Shown: positions 44,322 through 55,303 of the stretch, piece after piece
Numbering within the stretch: the stretch's first letter is position 1
Layout of the letters: each line of letters begins with the position of its first letter
Assembly: GCA_022432975.1 (NCBI GenBank)
Contig: CM039502.1
Coordinates: forward strand, 26,000,383-26,064,382
Length of the DNA: 64,000 nucleotides
Source: Begonia masoniana
Lineage: Eukaryota > Streptophyta > Magnoliopsida > Cucurbitales > Begoniaceae
Reading direction: 5' to 3'
Program-made: the position numbers and the translations under genes
Notes under the pieces: generated by a model
The model's input: only the letters and a program-made list of their open reading frames with translations
What the model was told of the DNA's origin: nothing
The model's database searches: none

Positions 44322-45635
44322 TCACTCTATGCACATAACTATCAAACGAGCATAAAGGGTAATATCCCCCACTGAGATGACGTTGCCCTGGAGAATACGT
44401 TCTGACTGCATAAGCTCTCCTGAAGGCAGCATCACTCTATACTCGACCCCAGCTAACTCAGACTTTAATCCCAATCTAGTCATGCATGCAGTCGATATGA
44501 AGTAGTGTGTAGCTCCCGTATCCATCAAAGTAAAAACAGCGGTGCCCATAATCAGAATAGTACCTGCAATCACAGAGGGCTGAGCCTCGTCGTCGACATC
44601 GCCAGGTTCAATAAATGCGAAGATCCTCGGCATAACCCTCCTCTGATCACCGCCTGACAAATCTCGGCCGGGCTTCGGGCAATCCTTGACGTAATGGCCA
44701 ATCTCCCCACATCTAAAACATCTATTAGTGCCAACACGGCACTCACCACTGTGCTCCCTCTGGCATATGCGACACCACGGTATCTGAGAAGCCCCCTGCA
44801 CTTGCTTCCCCTTACCCCGATCATTACCTCCTTCAAGAGGTCTCTTCACACCCCTCTGCTGCTGCTGGGGCTGTGCTCTAGGTTGCCAACCTCGGTTCTG
44901 CGACTGAGGTCGGATCTCACGGAAAAAGCCCTTAGCTGGCTCCCTCGGTCTAACACAAGTTGCTCTGGCAGCCTCAATATTCAGAGCTCTAGCTGTGACG
45001 TCAGAATAGGGCACATCAATAATACCTGAGACTACAACGTGCATCCGAATCTCCGGATTAAGTCCCTCCATAAACTGGTGCACCTTCTCCTCATTGTCGC
45101 TGACAAGGCGCGGAGCAAATCGCGATAAGGCCTCGAACTTCCGAATATACTCTGCAACTGAACCTGTCTGCTTCAGCTGCGTAAACTCATTCCTCTTTGC
45201 CACTCTCACTGTGCGGCTGAAATACTTATCGAAGAACACGGTCTTAAACCATTCCTACGTCATAACTGATACATCCGTCGTCGTCTTGATCGAATTCCAC
45301 CAGAAACGGGCGTCTAATGCCAGGTGGAAAGTAACATAAGCCACCTTACTCCCGTTCCCTACCTCTGCATAACTCAGCATATCCTCCATCACCCGAATCC
45401 ATTCCTCCGCAATATTTGGATCCGATGATCGGCCATCGAACACTGGAGGCCGTAGACTCTGGAACTTCTGCATACCCTAGTTATTAGGAACTACCAGATC
45501 ATGGGCTCTCTGGTTCTCTCGATTTACTAGACTCTCGATTTGTTGTGCTTGGCGGTCCATGTCCTGAGACTGGCGGTCTAGCAACTCCGTAAGTCGATCA
45601 AGCGCGTCATCCCGAGGATCTTTTTCTCGAACCAT
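44322..45635 (-). pseudogene. Element E gag and protease, two TAG stops
   Basis: ATG at 45635. One frame runs to 44322 with TAG at 45477-45479 and 45255-45257. Motifs: V-F-D-G, A-E-E-W-I-R-V-M-E, F-W-W-N-S, F-F-D-K-Y-F-S-R-T; Arg/Gln linker; knuckle C-F-R-C-G-E-I-G-H-Y-V-K-D-C (about 44680-44725); protease L-M-D-T-G-A-T-H-Y-F (about 44500-44530). It ends in a TGA at 44322, just before the conserved [10 protein letters not shown] frameshift follows before RT. Confidence 0.88.
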
Positions 45636-45780
45636 ATTTTATAACTCCTAAAAATCAAAGCAAACAATTCTAAGAAATCTAAATCAGACAAAGCAGTAAA
45701 CATACTTACAGTTGAGGAAGGATATCCGCGCAGTGGCTGTGTAGTCAAGCAGTCTACAGAACCGATTTTAAAACCCGGGG

Positions 45781-45792
45781 GCTCTGATACCA
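45781..45792 (-). other. PBS of element E
   Basis: Minus strand TGGTATCAGAGC, four bases from the LTR. Confidence 0.85.
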
Positions 45793-45994
45793 TAAATGTA
45801 ACATCCCTAATACTGTACCCAATTTCCCGTACATATTTTTTTTTTATCCTTATACTTTAAATAAGCTCTCGGCGGAATCGGAATTGAAATCTATATTTTA
45901 AACCATTTAAAACACAACCGTTAATAACTTAAAACAACTTAAAACAATTAACAAATAAAGTAAAAACTATTAAAACAAAACAAATAAAACAGGG

Positions 45995-46190
45995 AGGGGC
46001 GATCGATCTCCAAATTCATGAGATCGATCGCCGAGTTGCTAAATAGGAGAGGCGATCGATCTCCAAAAATGCAGGAGATCGATCGCCAATGAGTAACCAA
46101 GTGAGGGGCGATCGATCTCCAAAAATGCAGGAGATTGATCGCCGAACACAAGGCATGGAGGGGCGATCGCCCCTCACAATGGCGATCATT
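45995..46190 (-). repeat. GATCGATC palindrome cluster, E 5' LTR
   Basis: Same three stem-loops as in the 3' LTR, with a small deletion in the last and a few substitutions. Confidence 0.85.
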
Positions 46191-47488
46191 CACCTTCCAC
46201 ATTACTTCATTCTTTCCTCTCCCCTTTTCTTCCTTCTCTCTTCTCTTTTTTTTTTTCTAACAGATACTCTCTGGAATCGAAATTCCAGAGAGCGGAACAC
46301 CAACTTACTTTCCATCCCTGCACCCTAATTAAACGATCTAAACCCACCGTTAAACTTTCATAAAAACGATCCAAGGCATGCCTCTCTGGAATCCGATTCC
46401 AGAGAGCAAAACTCAAATTTTTATTTAACTAACCCTGCACACCACACTTCACAAATTTCTCACAAACTCTAACATAATATCATTCGTTTCCTAAAGTCAC
46501 ACAACCGATATACACGTTAAACTTTCGGGAAAACGATTTGCATGGGTACGTTTGAAAACCGACAAATCCACCTGATTTAAAATCACTAAGCAGTTTCCAA
46601 CAAAACTTTATAAAAACAGTTTATAAAACAGGTTTCCAAAAACATTTAAAACATAAACATAAACCTATCCACTATCAGATCCAATCATCCTAAAATGTTC
46701 TAACTTTATACATATATACCCAAAATAACCCAATACCCTCAAAATGCATACGTACATCCCCACGGGTCGGTTAAGCATCGACTGCGCAACACACCACTGC
46801 AATCCATCTTCCGCCAACTGCCTCACACATCAGGAGGAGGAACGTCGTCCTCACCTGGCTCAATGTCACCTAAAACATCACCTACACCATACAGACACAC
46901 TATGAGCTAAAGGCTCAGTAAATTCTACGTAAATGCAGATGCGTGCAGTGCATATGGAGTTCAGAAATCATGCATAACATACAGAGCGTCGCAGACAGAA
47001 TATCACCGAGATCTCATCCCCCTAACCGAAAGGGGGCCCATCCAGCAGGTTGGACTACCCCGTGCGGTTAGAGGAGGGGGGTACACGCTTACAACACGTA
47101 CAGCCGTGCCTGAACCCCACCTCGCGTGACCAGATAACAGATTACGTTCATTAATTACATTACATGAGATGTGGTATTGGTCAGACCCTTAATCGGTCCA
47201 CACAATAGATCGATAGCCCCCAATTTCTGGGCCACATCGGTTTTCTGAAAACATCGTGCGAAAATTCATTTTCATGCCAAGTTAAAATACGTGATGCATG
47301 AACAGTTCAATATAAATGTAAACAAACAATCATGCGTACCATCAAGACTGTAAAAGAAATAACCTACGAAAACGTTTAAACCTAACTACCCGACCAAAGC
47401 AATTTAAACACACAATGCTCTAAGATCCTCGACGCGACATCGAAGTACGGTGTAGGCCAATCGGCCATAGTAAGTCACGAGAACTTAC

Positions 47489-47533
47489 CTTGAGCGCGCT
47501 GAACTTCGAGCTCTATCCACGAGAGTCGTTCAT
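47489..47533 (-). other. Candidate LTR mini-exon, E 5' LTR
   Basis: 45 nt between CCTTAG and GTAAGT, both intact. Confidence 0.45.
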
Positions 47534-48469
47534 CTAAGGCAATTTAGAATCATCGACGTTAAAACGAGTTTAGGCTTCTAAACGTCCAAATTGACAAAAC
47601 CTTAACTAAAGAAATTTTCCTAAAGCTTAATTTCAATTCATTGAACTATTTTATCGAGCAAATCACGCTCGGCACCTCAAATCTCAAATTTACGAGTTTT
47701 TCCCTAAATCTCGAAATTTCACAAAATCTAACATTTGTCCTAAATCAATTAGATTCGTCCAATAACGTCCAATACGTTCAATTTATACTTAATCACGGCA
47801 AACCTATAAATTTCGAACCTTAAATCACATTTTTAACAAAACCCTAATCGTAAACCCTAACCGTTAAACTTCACAAAAACTTAAAACTAGCGCTCTAGAA
47901 TCGTAGATTCATACCTAAGGTTGCGAGAGGAGGAGAAAACACGAAGAACAGAGGAAGAACGGAGGAGAAACAGAGTCAGATTGGAATCGGCCGTGAAGGA
48001 GAATCACCAGAGCTCTCTGGTTTTTCTCGCGGGCAAGGAAGAAGTGAGGAGAAGAAAATGAAATTTGATTTTTAATAATATTGATTTGACAAATTACCAT
48101 TTTGCCCTTCCATTGTTTTTATATTAGTTTCGTCATTCGTTTCGTTAATTGGCTAGCGATTCGGGTTCCCCAAATTTCCTTATTTCACCAATAGGTCCAT
48201 CTTATTATTTGGGACTTATTAAAACTGTTCGTTCACAAATCGGACCTCATTTACTATTTTTACTAAAACGTCCATTATATTACGAGAAATGTAATTACTC
48301 GAAATATAGCATTATTACTCCGAAAAATCCTGTAAATTTCCTAAAATTCCTATTAATCGTTAGGATTCTAATGACGTTTTCTTTTTACAAAACAGACTTG
48401 ATTTGACATATTTACAAAAATGTCATCATATAATATAATATTAATATCCCGTAAAGCCGGGTATTACAA

Positions 48470-49454
48470 TTGTGCCTGGTGACGTCGACGACGAGGCTCA
48501 ACCGTCTCTGATATCAGGTATTATATTGATTATGGGCATAGTTGTTCTTTCTTTGCTGGATACGGGAGCTACGCATTCCTTCATTTCAACTGCTTGCATG
48601 ACTAGATTGGGCTTAGAGTCTGAGTTAGCAGAGTTCGAGTATAAAGTAATACTACCTTCCGGAGAGCATATGCATTCAGATAGTATCCTCCAGGACAATG
48701 TCGTCTCAGTGGGGAATATTACCCTTTATTCTCGTCTGATAGTCATGAGCATAGAGAAGTACGATCTTATCTTAGGGATGGACTGTCTGTCACAGCACTT
48801 CACCACCATCGATTGTTTATCTGGGATTTGGACTTTTTGGCCCCCGGGTAAAGCCGAGTTTGCTTATCAGGCGATACACAGATTGAGTGGGTTGCCTACT
48901 TCCTATTCCATAAAGGTCAACGAGCGGTTTAGAGGTGAATGCTCGATTTATCTGGCCACAGTAGTTGATACTCAGTTGCTCAGTGGAATAAAGCCGAGTG
49001 ACCTTCCTATAGTCAGAGAATTCTCTGAGATCTTCCTTGATGATCTTCCCAGATTACCGCCGGACAGGGAGATCGAATTTACCATTGATGTGTATCCGAG
49101 CTCCGCGCCAGTGTCTAAGAATCCATATAGATTGGCGCCTGCTGAATTGAGAGAGTTGAAAACTCAGCTTGAGGAGTTGCTGGAAAAGGGTTTCATCCGA
49201 CCCAGTTTTTCTCCCTGGGGTGCGCCCGTTCTATTCGTCAAGAAGAAAGACGAGACACTCAGGATGTACATGGATTACAGAGAGCTGAATAAGCTTACAG
49301 TGAAGAATAAGTATCTACTACCCCGGCTAGATGATTTATTTAATCAACTACAGGGTGCCCGAGTGTTTTCCAAGATTAACCTACGCTCGGGTTATTACCA
49401 GTTGAAGGTCTGGAGAGAAGATATTTAGAAAACGGCATTCTGAACAAGGTATGG
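48470..49454 (+). pseudogene. Element C protease and N-terminal RT
   Basis: Continues gag across the E insertion with [10 protein letters not shown]. Protease has [10 protein letters not shown] (catalytic Asp in D-T-G) and I-L-G-M-D-C-L. RT then shows [26 protein letters not shown] and [12 protein letters not shown] at 49426-49428 (where relatives have Gln) and a TGA a few codons on precede the break at 49454. The RT is split inside R-Y-G-H-Y-E-F by element F. Confidence 0.88.
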
Positions 49455-50566
49455 TGACAGGAAATGGGGGAGGAAAACAGAACAAAATAAAATGGAGGTT
49501 AAATGGAATGTGGAAAACCCTTGGCTGACCGAGAAGCTATCTTATGTTATGCTTCTCGATGCATGCCTTCCCGAGGAAAGGCAACAACTGCTGGGCCCGG
49601 TTAACATCCTCAACCTTTGAAACTCCTATAACAGAGAGGGAGGGAAGATAAGAGATCACAGCCACCGTAAGACTGATGATCAATGGAGGCACACTCCTCA
49701 CGGCAGAACCGTCGTGGCTTACCTTGACGGCAACCAGAAATCCTTCTGGATTTTCAGAGAGGGAAAATAGGTTTATATTGATCAAAAATTGCGTAAAAAC
49801 ACTAAAAGCGATGCTTAAATACCTAAGGTGGCTAGGGTTGGAAATGCCCAAAGGAGAAAATTAGCCGTTGGAATGCTTCTGCCAGGCATTCACGGAATGG
49901 GAACTCAAAGCTGACGAGGCTGCTTGCTTGGAGCAAGGAAGGGCTTCGACTGGTCAGCTCATCCAGGTGGGCAATCTGTGCGCTCGCGGAGTGATCACCG
50001 TCGATTTCTGAAGCTCGTGGTCGCTCGCTGTGCGATCGTCTGAAGATTGCTTCTCTCTCGCTGAACTACTCGCTGGACTTCGTCGTGGCTGGACTTCGTC
50101 GTGGATTGAAGAACAAGATGCAATGGACTGATTTGTTATTTGGGCTGGGCTGGGCTGCTTTAGTGTTTAAGTGTGTGTGGGCTAAGGCTAATGGGCTGGA
50201 ATTTATGCCATAAATTTTGTGTGGGCTTGAAGGCTATACCCAATGTTGCAACCCAACCTTAAAGCCACCACTAATCCTAACCACACAATCTACACCTAAA
50301 TGCCTAATTATGCATGACTAAATATAAGGACTAAATGTTCGTCCAAATTACATAAAAGGCCATTGTTTGCCAAATTAAAGTTAAACTAAAAATTATGCAA
50401 TTAGCTTGGTTACACAATTGATGAAGGGAAGACAAATTCCCTCTTTAAAATTCCAAGCTTTAAGTAAACATTTTTCCTACAAAATTCACAAACCAATTAG
50501 TAAATAAAAATAATAAAAATACATACCTTGGCTTGCGTTTGACGATTAGGAATCGTAGGCACATCA
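49455..50566 (-). repeat. 3' LTR of element F
   Basis: Minus strand TGATGTGCCTACG to CATTTCCTGTCA. The last 23 codons of the F frame read into it and stop at 50497. Confidence 0.93.
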
Positions 50567-51940
50567 TCCTCTCCGGGTGAATGAAGATTTGACCACAAAT
50601 CTAATGGTTGGTCCGCCCGAAGTAGGTTTTCTTCAAAATTAGAACTAACTATTTTGAATTTAAAAAGGGTTAAAAAGTAAACATTCATCAATGCAAATAA
50701 TTGTAAGCCCTTTAACCACCAATAATATTCAATCCACATTAATAACAAAAGGGTATCAACAACATTTCTCTTCCTAGTTCTTTTCATAATTTCATAATCA
50801 TGCTTCGATAAATGACATTTAAAATTGCATTTAATATTATCAAGAATAAGAAGAGTTTGATCACAAACATCCAAAGTAAGAACACGAATAAAATAATCAT
50901 CTAACCATCCAATCCTAAGTAACCAAGTGATTAAGTGATTAGATAAAACATTCCGAGAGATAAAATAAGAGTCAAATCTTGGCAAGTGAAACTTACGGAA
51001 TATGGGTGAGTCAAGTATGGATTCGCCAAAAATAAACTCCCAAGTATTCCTAACAACATCATTATCGTCATAATTCTCTATCTCAATGATTCTAAATTTA
51101 TCCAATAGCCTCATGACATTTAAGTAGAGAATAATCTTTACGAAACTAGAGGAGTGTCGCAAGGGAAGATGTAGGCAAGAAAGATCCAAATTTATATAGT
51201 TATCCCAACCATTATGCAAAATATGAGGAACCTTTAATGCACTATCAAAATAATTTTTCATCCAATTAATTTTAAATAACCAATCAAGTAGATGGTCAAG
51301 AGATACATACCTTGTATTAGTCATAATAATTGGCTCACCTGTGACCCCTTGGCTGGCATCTTCCGTTAGAGGTTTGGGAAACCATGAGGTTTTCCAAAAA
51401 TTTTCTTTAATTTTAATACTCAAAACAGAAAAATACTCATTTTCTGCAACATATGAATCAAGTTTGGTTAACAAGTTATCACCAATAAATCAAAAAGTAA
51501 AATATTCATTATCAATGCCAAACCAACATAACAAATTCTTTCCTACGAAAATGTACAAATAAGCTTCAATCAAGACTTTAAATTCACTATTCTTCCAAAA
51601 ATAGGTGGCTATGAACTCAAAAAGTTTAACTTCAATAATAAGTCCCATACCACAAAAAGGTAAAACAAATTTTATGAACCTTTTAAAATGATACCACATA
51701 TTGTTGAAGCACGGAAGATTCATCCTCATAAAGTTCAATAAGTCATAATTTTGCTTACTAAGGCAATTTGAAAAATCAAGAGATGACATAATAGAAGCTC
51801 TATTTTTAAACAAGTCAAAGAGATTAATTTGTTCATTAATATTAAGCAACCAAGATAAAGTAGCACTCTTATCCAAATAACTTTCAAACCATCCAATTTT
51901 AAACAACCAAGAAATTAAAGTATCTAAATGTACACACCTT
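50497..51940 (-). pseudogene. Element F ORF, C-terminal part with W-L repeats, one stop
   Basis: Continues the frame from 54675 across S2. A single TGA at 51490-51492 interrupts it; both sides are in the same frame. Three repeats of the form W-L-[FL]-[KR]-I-[GN]-W-x3-Y-[LF] occur, at about 51890-51925, 51255-51300 and 50885-50935, each preceded by a Leu-rich helix-like turn. Between them lie hydrophobic/aromatic segments, which could be helical repeats or amphipathic helices. The C-terminus has S-P-G-E-D-D-V-P across the PPT and ends in LTR sequence. About 690 codons total with the N-terminal part. Function unknown. Confidence 0.65.
50567..50577 (-). other. Polypurine tract of element F
   Basis: Minus strand CCCGGAGAGGA, directly before the 3' LTR and coding for part of S-P-G-E-D-D-V-P, as in element B. 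Confidence 0.75.
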
Positions 51941-53213
51941 GGGTTTGTAACACCCGAGTTTTTCGGGTTTCCGCTCCCAGGCTATTTTCGTAAATAAGTA
52001 AATTAGGTCTGTTTTGCGGGCGGATAGTTTTATTAGGACCCTAGAAATTTATGGGGATTTGTAGAAGAATAAGTGAAATTTTAGAAACCCAAATCGAGAA
52101 GAGTAATGCTAGAGTTCCCGTTTTACCCTTTTAGTAAGTTAATTCGTAAAAATAGCAAAATAAGTCCGTTTTGGGAACGGTGAGTTTTGTTAGAACTCTA
52201 ATATTAAATTGGAATATTTGGAGAAATAAGGAAATTACAGAAAAACCGAATTGATAGACTAATTAAAGAATTAAGCATAGAATTGAGTTAAGGGTATTTA
52301 AGTAAATTAAAAAGTAAAGATTTTATAATTTTTATAAAAATGGAATGGCTTCGCGATGAAGCCATTCCCCTACTGCCGAGCCCCGACGCCGAGAGAGAGA
52401 AAGGGAGACGCGCGCGACCCTCTGACGGCGACCACGGCTCCGACCACCGTTCAGACGTGCCGACGCCGGCGAGCTGAAGCCAGAGTTCGGTTCGGCCTTC
52501 TCCGCGCAGACCCGACCGAAAACAGGTTGAGTTTCTTCCCTGTTTTCGTTATGCTTGTGGCCGTGGATCGCTGAGCTCGATTGCGCTCCGATCACCGGCC
52601 CTTTTTGGTTGTTTTTAGCGTCAATTAGCCGGGCTCGGTGCTGGCAAGGATTGCCGAGCAGTGTGCAGCTCGGGAGGAGCTAAAAACCGAGGGCTCCAAT
52701 TTAGGGATTTCGGGTTTTCTGAATAGGAACTTCGATTTTAGGTTAGTTTATTCTAATTGAGGGTATATGTGGTCGATTGGTGAAGAAATTGATGGAATTT
52801 GATGAAAAATCGGAAAGAGGAAAATTTCCGAGAATGGGCAGTTCGGGTTTTGCCCTTTTTGACCTAGTTCCGTTTATTTATTTTAAAATTCCTTTTGGCA
52901 GATTAAAATAGGTTATTAGAGGAGTACGTGGCCGCTGGAATCGTTCGATTCCGATAACCGACGCAAAAGTTACGCGCATTTGAAGTTTCGGGTCGGTTTT
53001 TACCGAACCCAAAATAGTGGCCCATTTAATTAGGTTTTAGTTGGATTAGGCTAGAAATAGTAATTTGAGATGTTTTCACGAAAATAAAAGCTTAGTTATG
53101 CCCGAACGAAATGAGTTGGAGTTTTTGAAGAAATTGTCTTAGCTCGGGATTTCGTTTAGTTTTGAAATAGATGATTTAGATTAATACTAATGACGTGCTA
53201 TGAAATACCTTAG

Positions 53214-53258
53214 GTGGACACGGCTTTTGGACGGTGCTCGGCTTGCTACGGACGCCAG
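53214..53258 (+). other. Candidate LTR mini-exon, S2
   Basis: 45 nt between ACCTTAG and GTAAGT. Confidence 0.45.
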
Positions 53259-53601
53259 GTAAGTGGATGTTAGGTTTCCGGCCCTTAAGGCCCTACATTG
53301 TGACAACGTTAGGATTTTGTGTCTTCGATGATGATTTTCTGACTGTGGGTTTAATGAGTTGGGTAGCCCAGAATGTTAGTTAGTAGTGGTTTGTTAAGTT
53401 CGTTATGAGTAAAGCATGTCCATGTACGTTGTGAATGGTTGATGATATGTCCATGAATTCCTCATGCATCATGTTTTATAAGAGGTGCATACAAACTATT
53501 TACGAGCATGTTTTTACGATGAATTGAACGATAATGATTCAAAAAGGATATGTGAAACGTTGAAGTAAAGAACGATCAAGTGAATGATGTATGATTCTCA
53601 C

Positions 53602-53830
53602 GTGTATGTTTCTCACGGGTCTGACTGTATGTTTCTCACGGGTCTGACTGTATGTTTCTCACGGGTCTGACTGTATGTTTCTCACGGGACTAAATGAATG
53701 TTTCTCACGGGACTAAATGAATGTTTCTTACGGGACTAAATGAATGTTTATCACGGGACTAAATGAATGTTTCTTACGGGACTAAATGAATGTTTCTCAC
53801 GGGACTAAATGAATGTTTTTCACGGTACAA
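53602..53830 (+). repeat. 23-bp minisatellite in S2
   Basis: About ten units of TATGTTTCTCACGGG plus 8 bp. The first units end TCTGACTG, the later ones ACTAAATG: two variant blocks. An adjacent ATTCTCACGTG gives a diverged first unit. Confidence 0.9.
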
Positions 53831-54674
53831 GAAAAAGATTTTTACGAAACAAAAAGAAACGAAATAAACATGTTTTATGAAAAGTCACGCATTCATGCAT
53901 AAGTTATCCATAGACCATCCTCTTACTAAGCATTAGGCTTACTGTTTATGTTGTATGATGTAGGTGACAGGTGTGAAGGTGAGAGTTCCTCATGATGACA
54001 AGGAATAGGTGGTCGATGGGTGGTGCTCGTGGCGACGGGGTGTGTTTTGGCTTGATGATTCGATGGCTTGAATGATGTATGTCGAATGATGTGAGTTAGT
54101 TTTGTTGGTTAGTAGGTCTACGTGTAGGTTTAATTTGTGAAAGTATCAAAGTGTTTAAGTATGTAGATTAGAGGTTTTGATAGAAAAATGTATGAACAGT
54201 CGAGTTTTGATGTATATATAGTAATAGTAGATTGTTTAGAATGTGGAGTTTAAATTTTAGAATTTTACTGGAACTGTTTGGGTATTTTGAACTGTTTGGT
54301 TATTTTAAAACAGGTAAGGATACGCTCGATTTTTAGAGCGATCCACGCAGTTTGTTTTCTTGAGTATAGGTTATATTAGTGTCGTGTTTTAATTGATCTT
54401 ACTTTAATTGTTTTAAATGTTTTATTTGTTTTAAGTTATTAATGGTTTTAGTCTAGTTTTAAATGTTTTAAAAGTCGAAATGTTTTACGCTCAAATGTTT
54501 AATGTTTAAGTCAAAGTTAGTCCCTAAAGGTTGTTAGAGGTGGGTCAATTGTCTAGATCCGTTTTCTTTAAAGTGTTAAGTAAAAATGAAAAAGTTTATG
54601 AGAAATACGAGGGCTTAGGTAATAGTTATGTCACGGCAAGTCCGTGGCGGCCCTACGGGGTTGGGGTCGTCACA

Positions 54675-55303
54675 GGGTTTATAGTGCTTACCATGGTTGT
54701 GCCTTGTCGGGTTTGGAGATCCGACATACCTTTAGCCACAAGTTGGAGGGGTTCCTCTTTAGCTATGGGCAACTCAACAAAGTCTTCAACTAAAATTTCT
54801 TTCCTAGGGTCGTCATAAAATGGGTGATACCACATGATAACCTCATGAGCTATTCGATTTTGTATGGCAGAAAACATTTCACCCAAGTAATGAAGTTCTT
54901 CCTTTTGGGGAGGAAACTCTTCCACAACTTTACTGCAATTAGTTAGTTCTTCCACACAAACTAATTCATCAACAAATTCCAATTCATATAAATTATAGAA
55001 ATTTTCACAAAATAAATTCAGAAGTGGTGATTCATCAAAAACATCTTCCAACAATACACTTTTAACATCTTGTTCCTTAAAACTATCATTCATGGCATTT
55101 TCTAATTCTAAAAAATGCATATACTCATGGTACAAATTAGGAAACCATTTAATTAACCATTCAATGTTTTCTTCAAGAAAAAGTACATAGTTTTTAACCC
55201 ATAATCTTTCGGTTCGGAAATAATTTGCAAGAAATTTATTTGTTGATTGACAATCAAACTCAGGATCAATTTGTTCACAATTGAAATGATTTTGTCTAAT
55301 CAT
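54675..55303 (-). CDS. Element F ORF, N-terminal part (unknown function)
   Basis: ATG at 55303. About 209 codons reach the S2 insertion; the last few residues of the uninterrupted frame come from S2 and are not original. It is rich in Leu, Glu, Asn, Phe and Trp. Visible: E-R-L-W-V-K-N-Y, N-I-E-W-L-I-K-W-F, an acidic middle (L-L-E-D-V-F-D-E-S-P) and a repeated V-E-E/V-E-D pattern. No zinc knuckle, DTG, RT or DDE motif and no signal peptide. After removing S2 and one TSD copy the frame continues without a shift at 51940, which argues for one former gene. I do not recognise the family. Confidence 0.65.

Larger units (their letters stand above)
38471..48468 (-). mobile_element. Complete Ty3/gypsy chromovirus E (Tekay/Del-like)
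   Basis: LTRs 38471-41143 and 45797-48468 (2673 and 2672 bp), PBS and PPT on the minus strand, gag-pol between. The TSD is ATTGA on the left and ATTGT on the right (one mismatch, the gag reading of C supports A as original). LTRs are very similar. It inserted in antisense into the gag of its own family member C. Confidence 0.93.
45797..48468 (-). repeat. 5' LTR of element E
   Basis: Partner LTR, with the intact 45-nt module at 47489-47533 (acceptor TTAG, donor GTAAGT) and the palindrome cluster at 45995-46190. Confidence 0.92.
51946..54674 (+). repeat. Solo LTR S2
   Basis: TGTAACACCCGAG start, GGGTCGTCACA end, TSD GGGTT at 51941-51945 and 54675-54679. 2729 bp, no internal region. It contains GC-rich leader-like sequence (52370-52530) with a donor-like AACAG/GTTGAG, the 45-nt module at 53214-53258, a 23-bp minisatellite, and the GATCCACGCAG block at 54341. 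It disrupts the ORF of F. Confidence 0.9.

Noticed and set aside
52332..52595. Arg/Ser-rich open frames in S2
   Set aside because: They lie in the GC-rich leader-like part of a solo LTR and are open on both strands through composition only.
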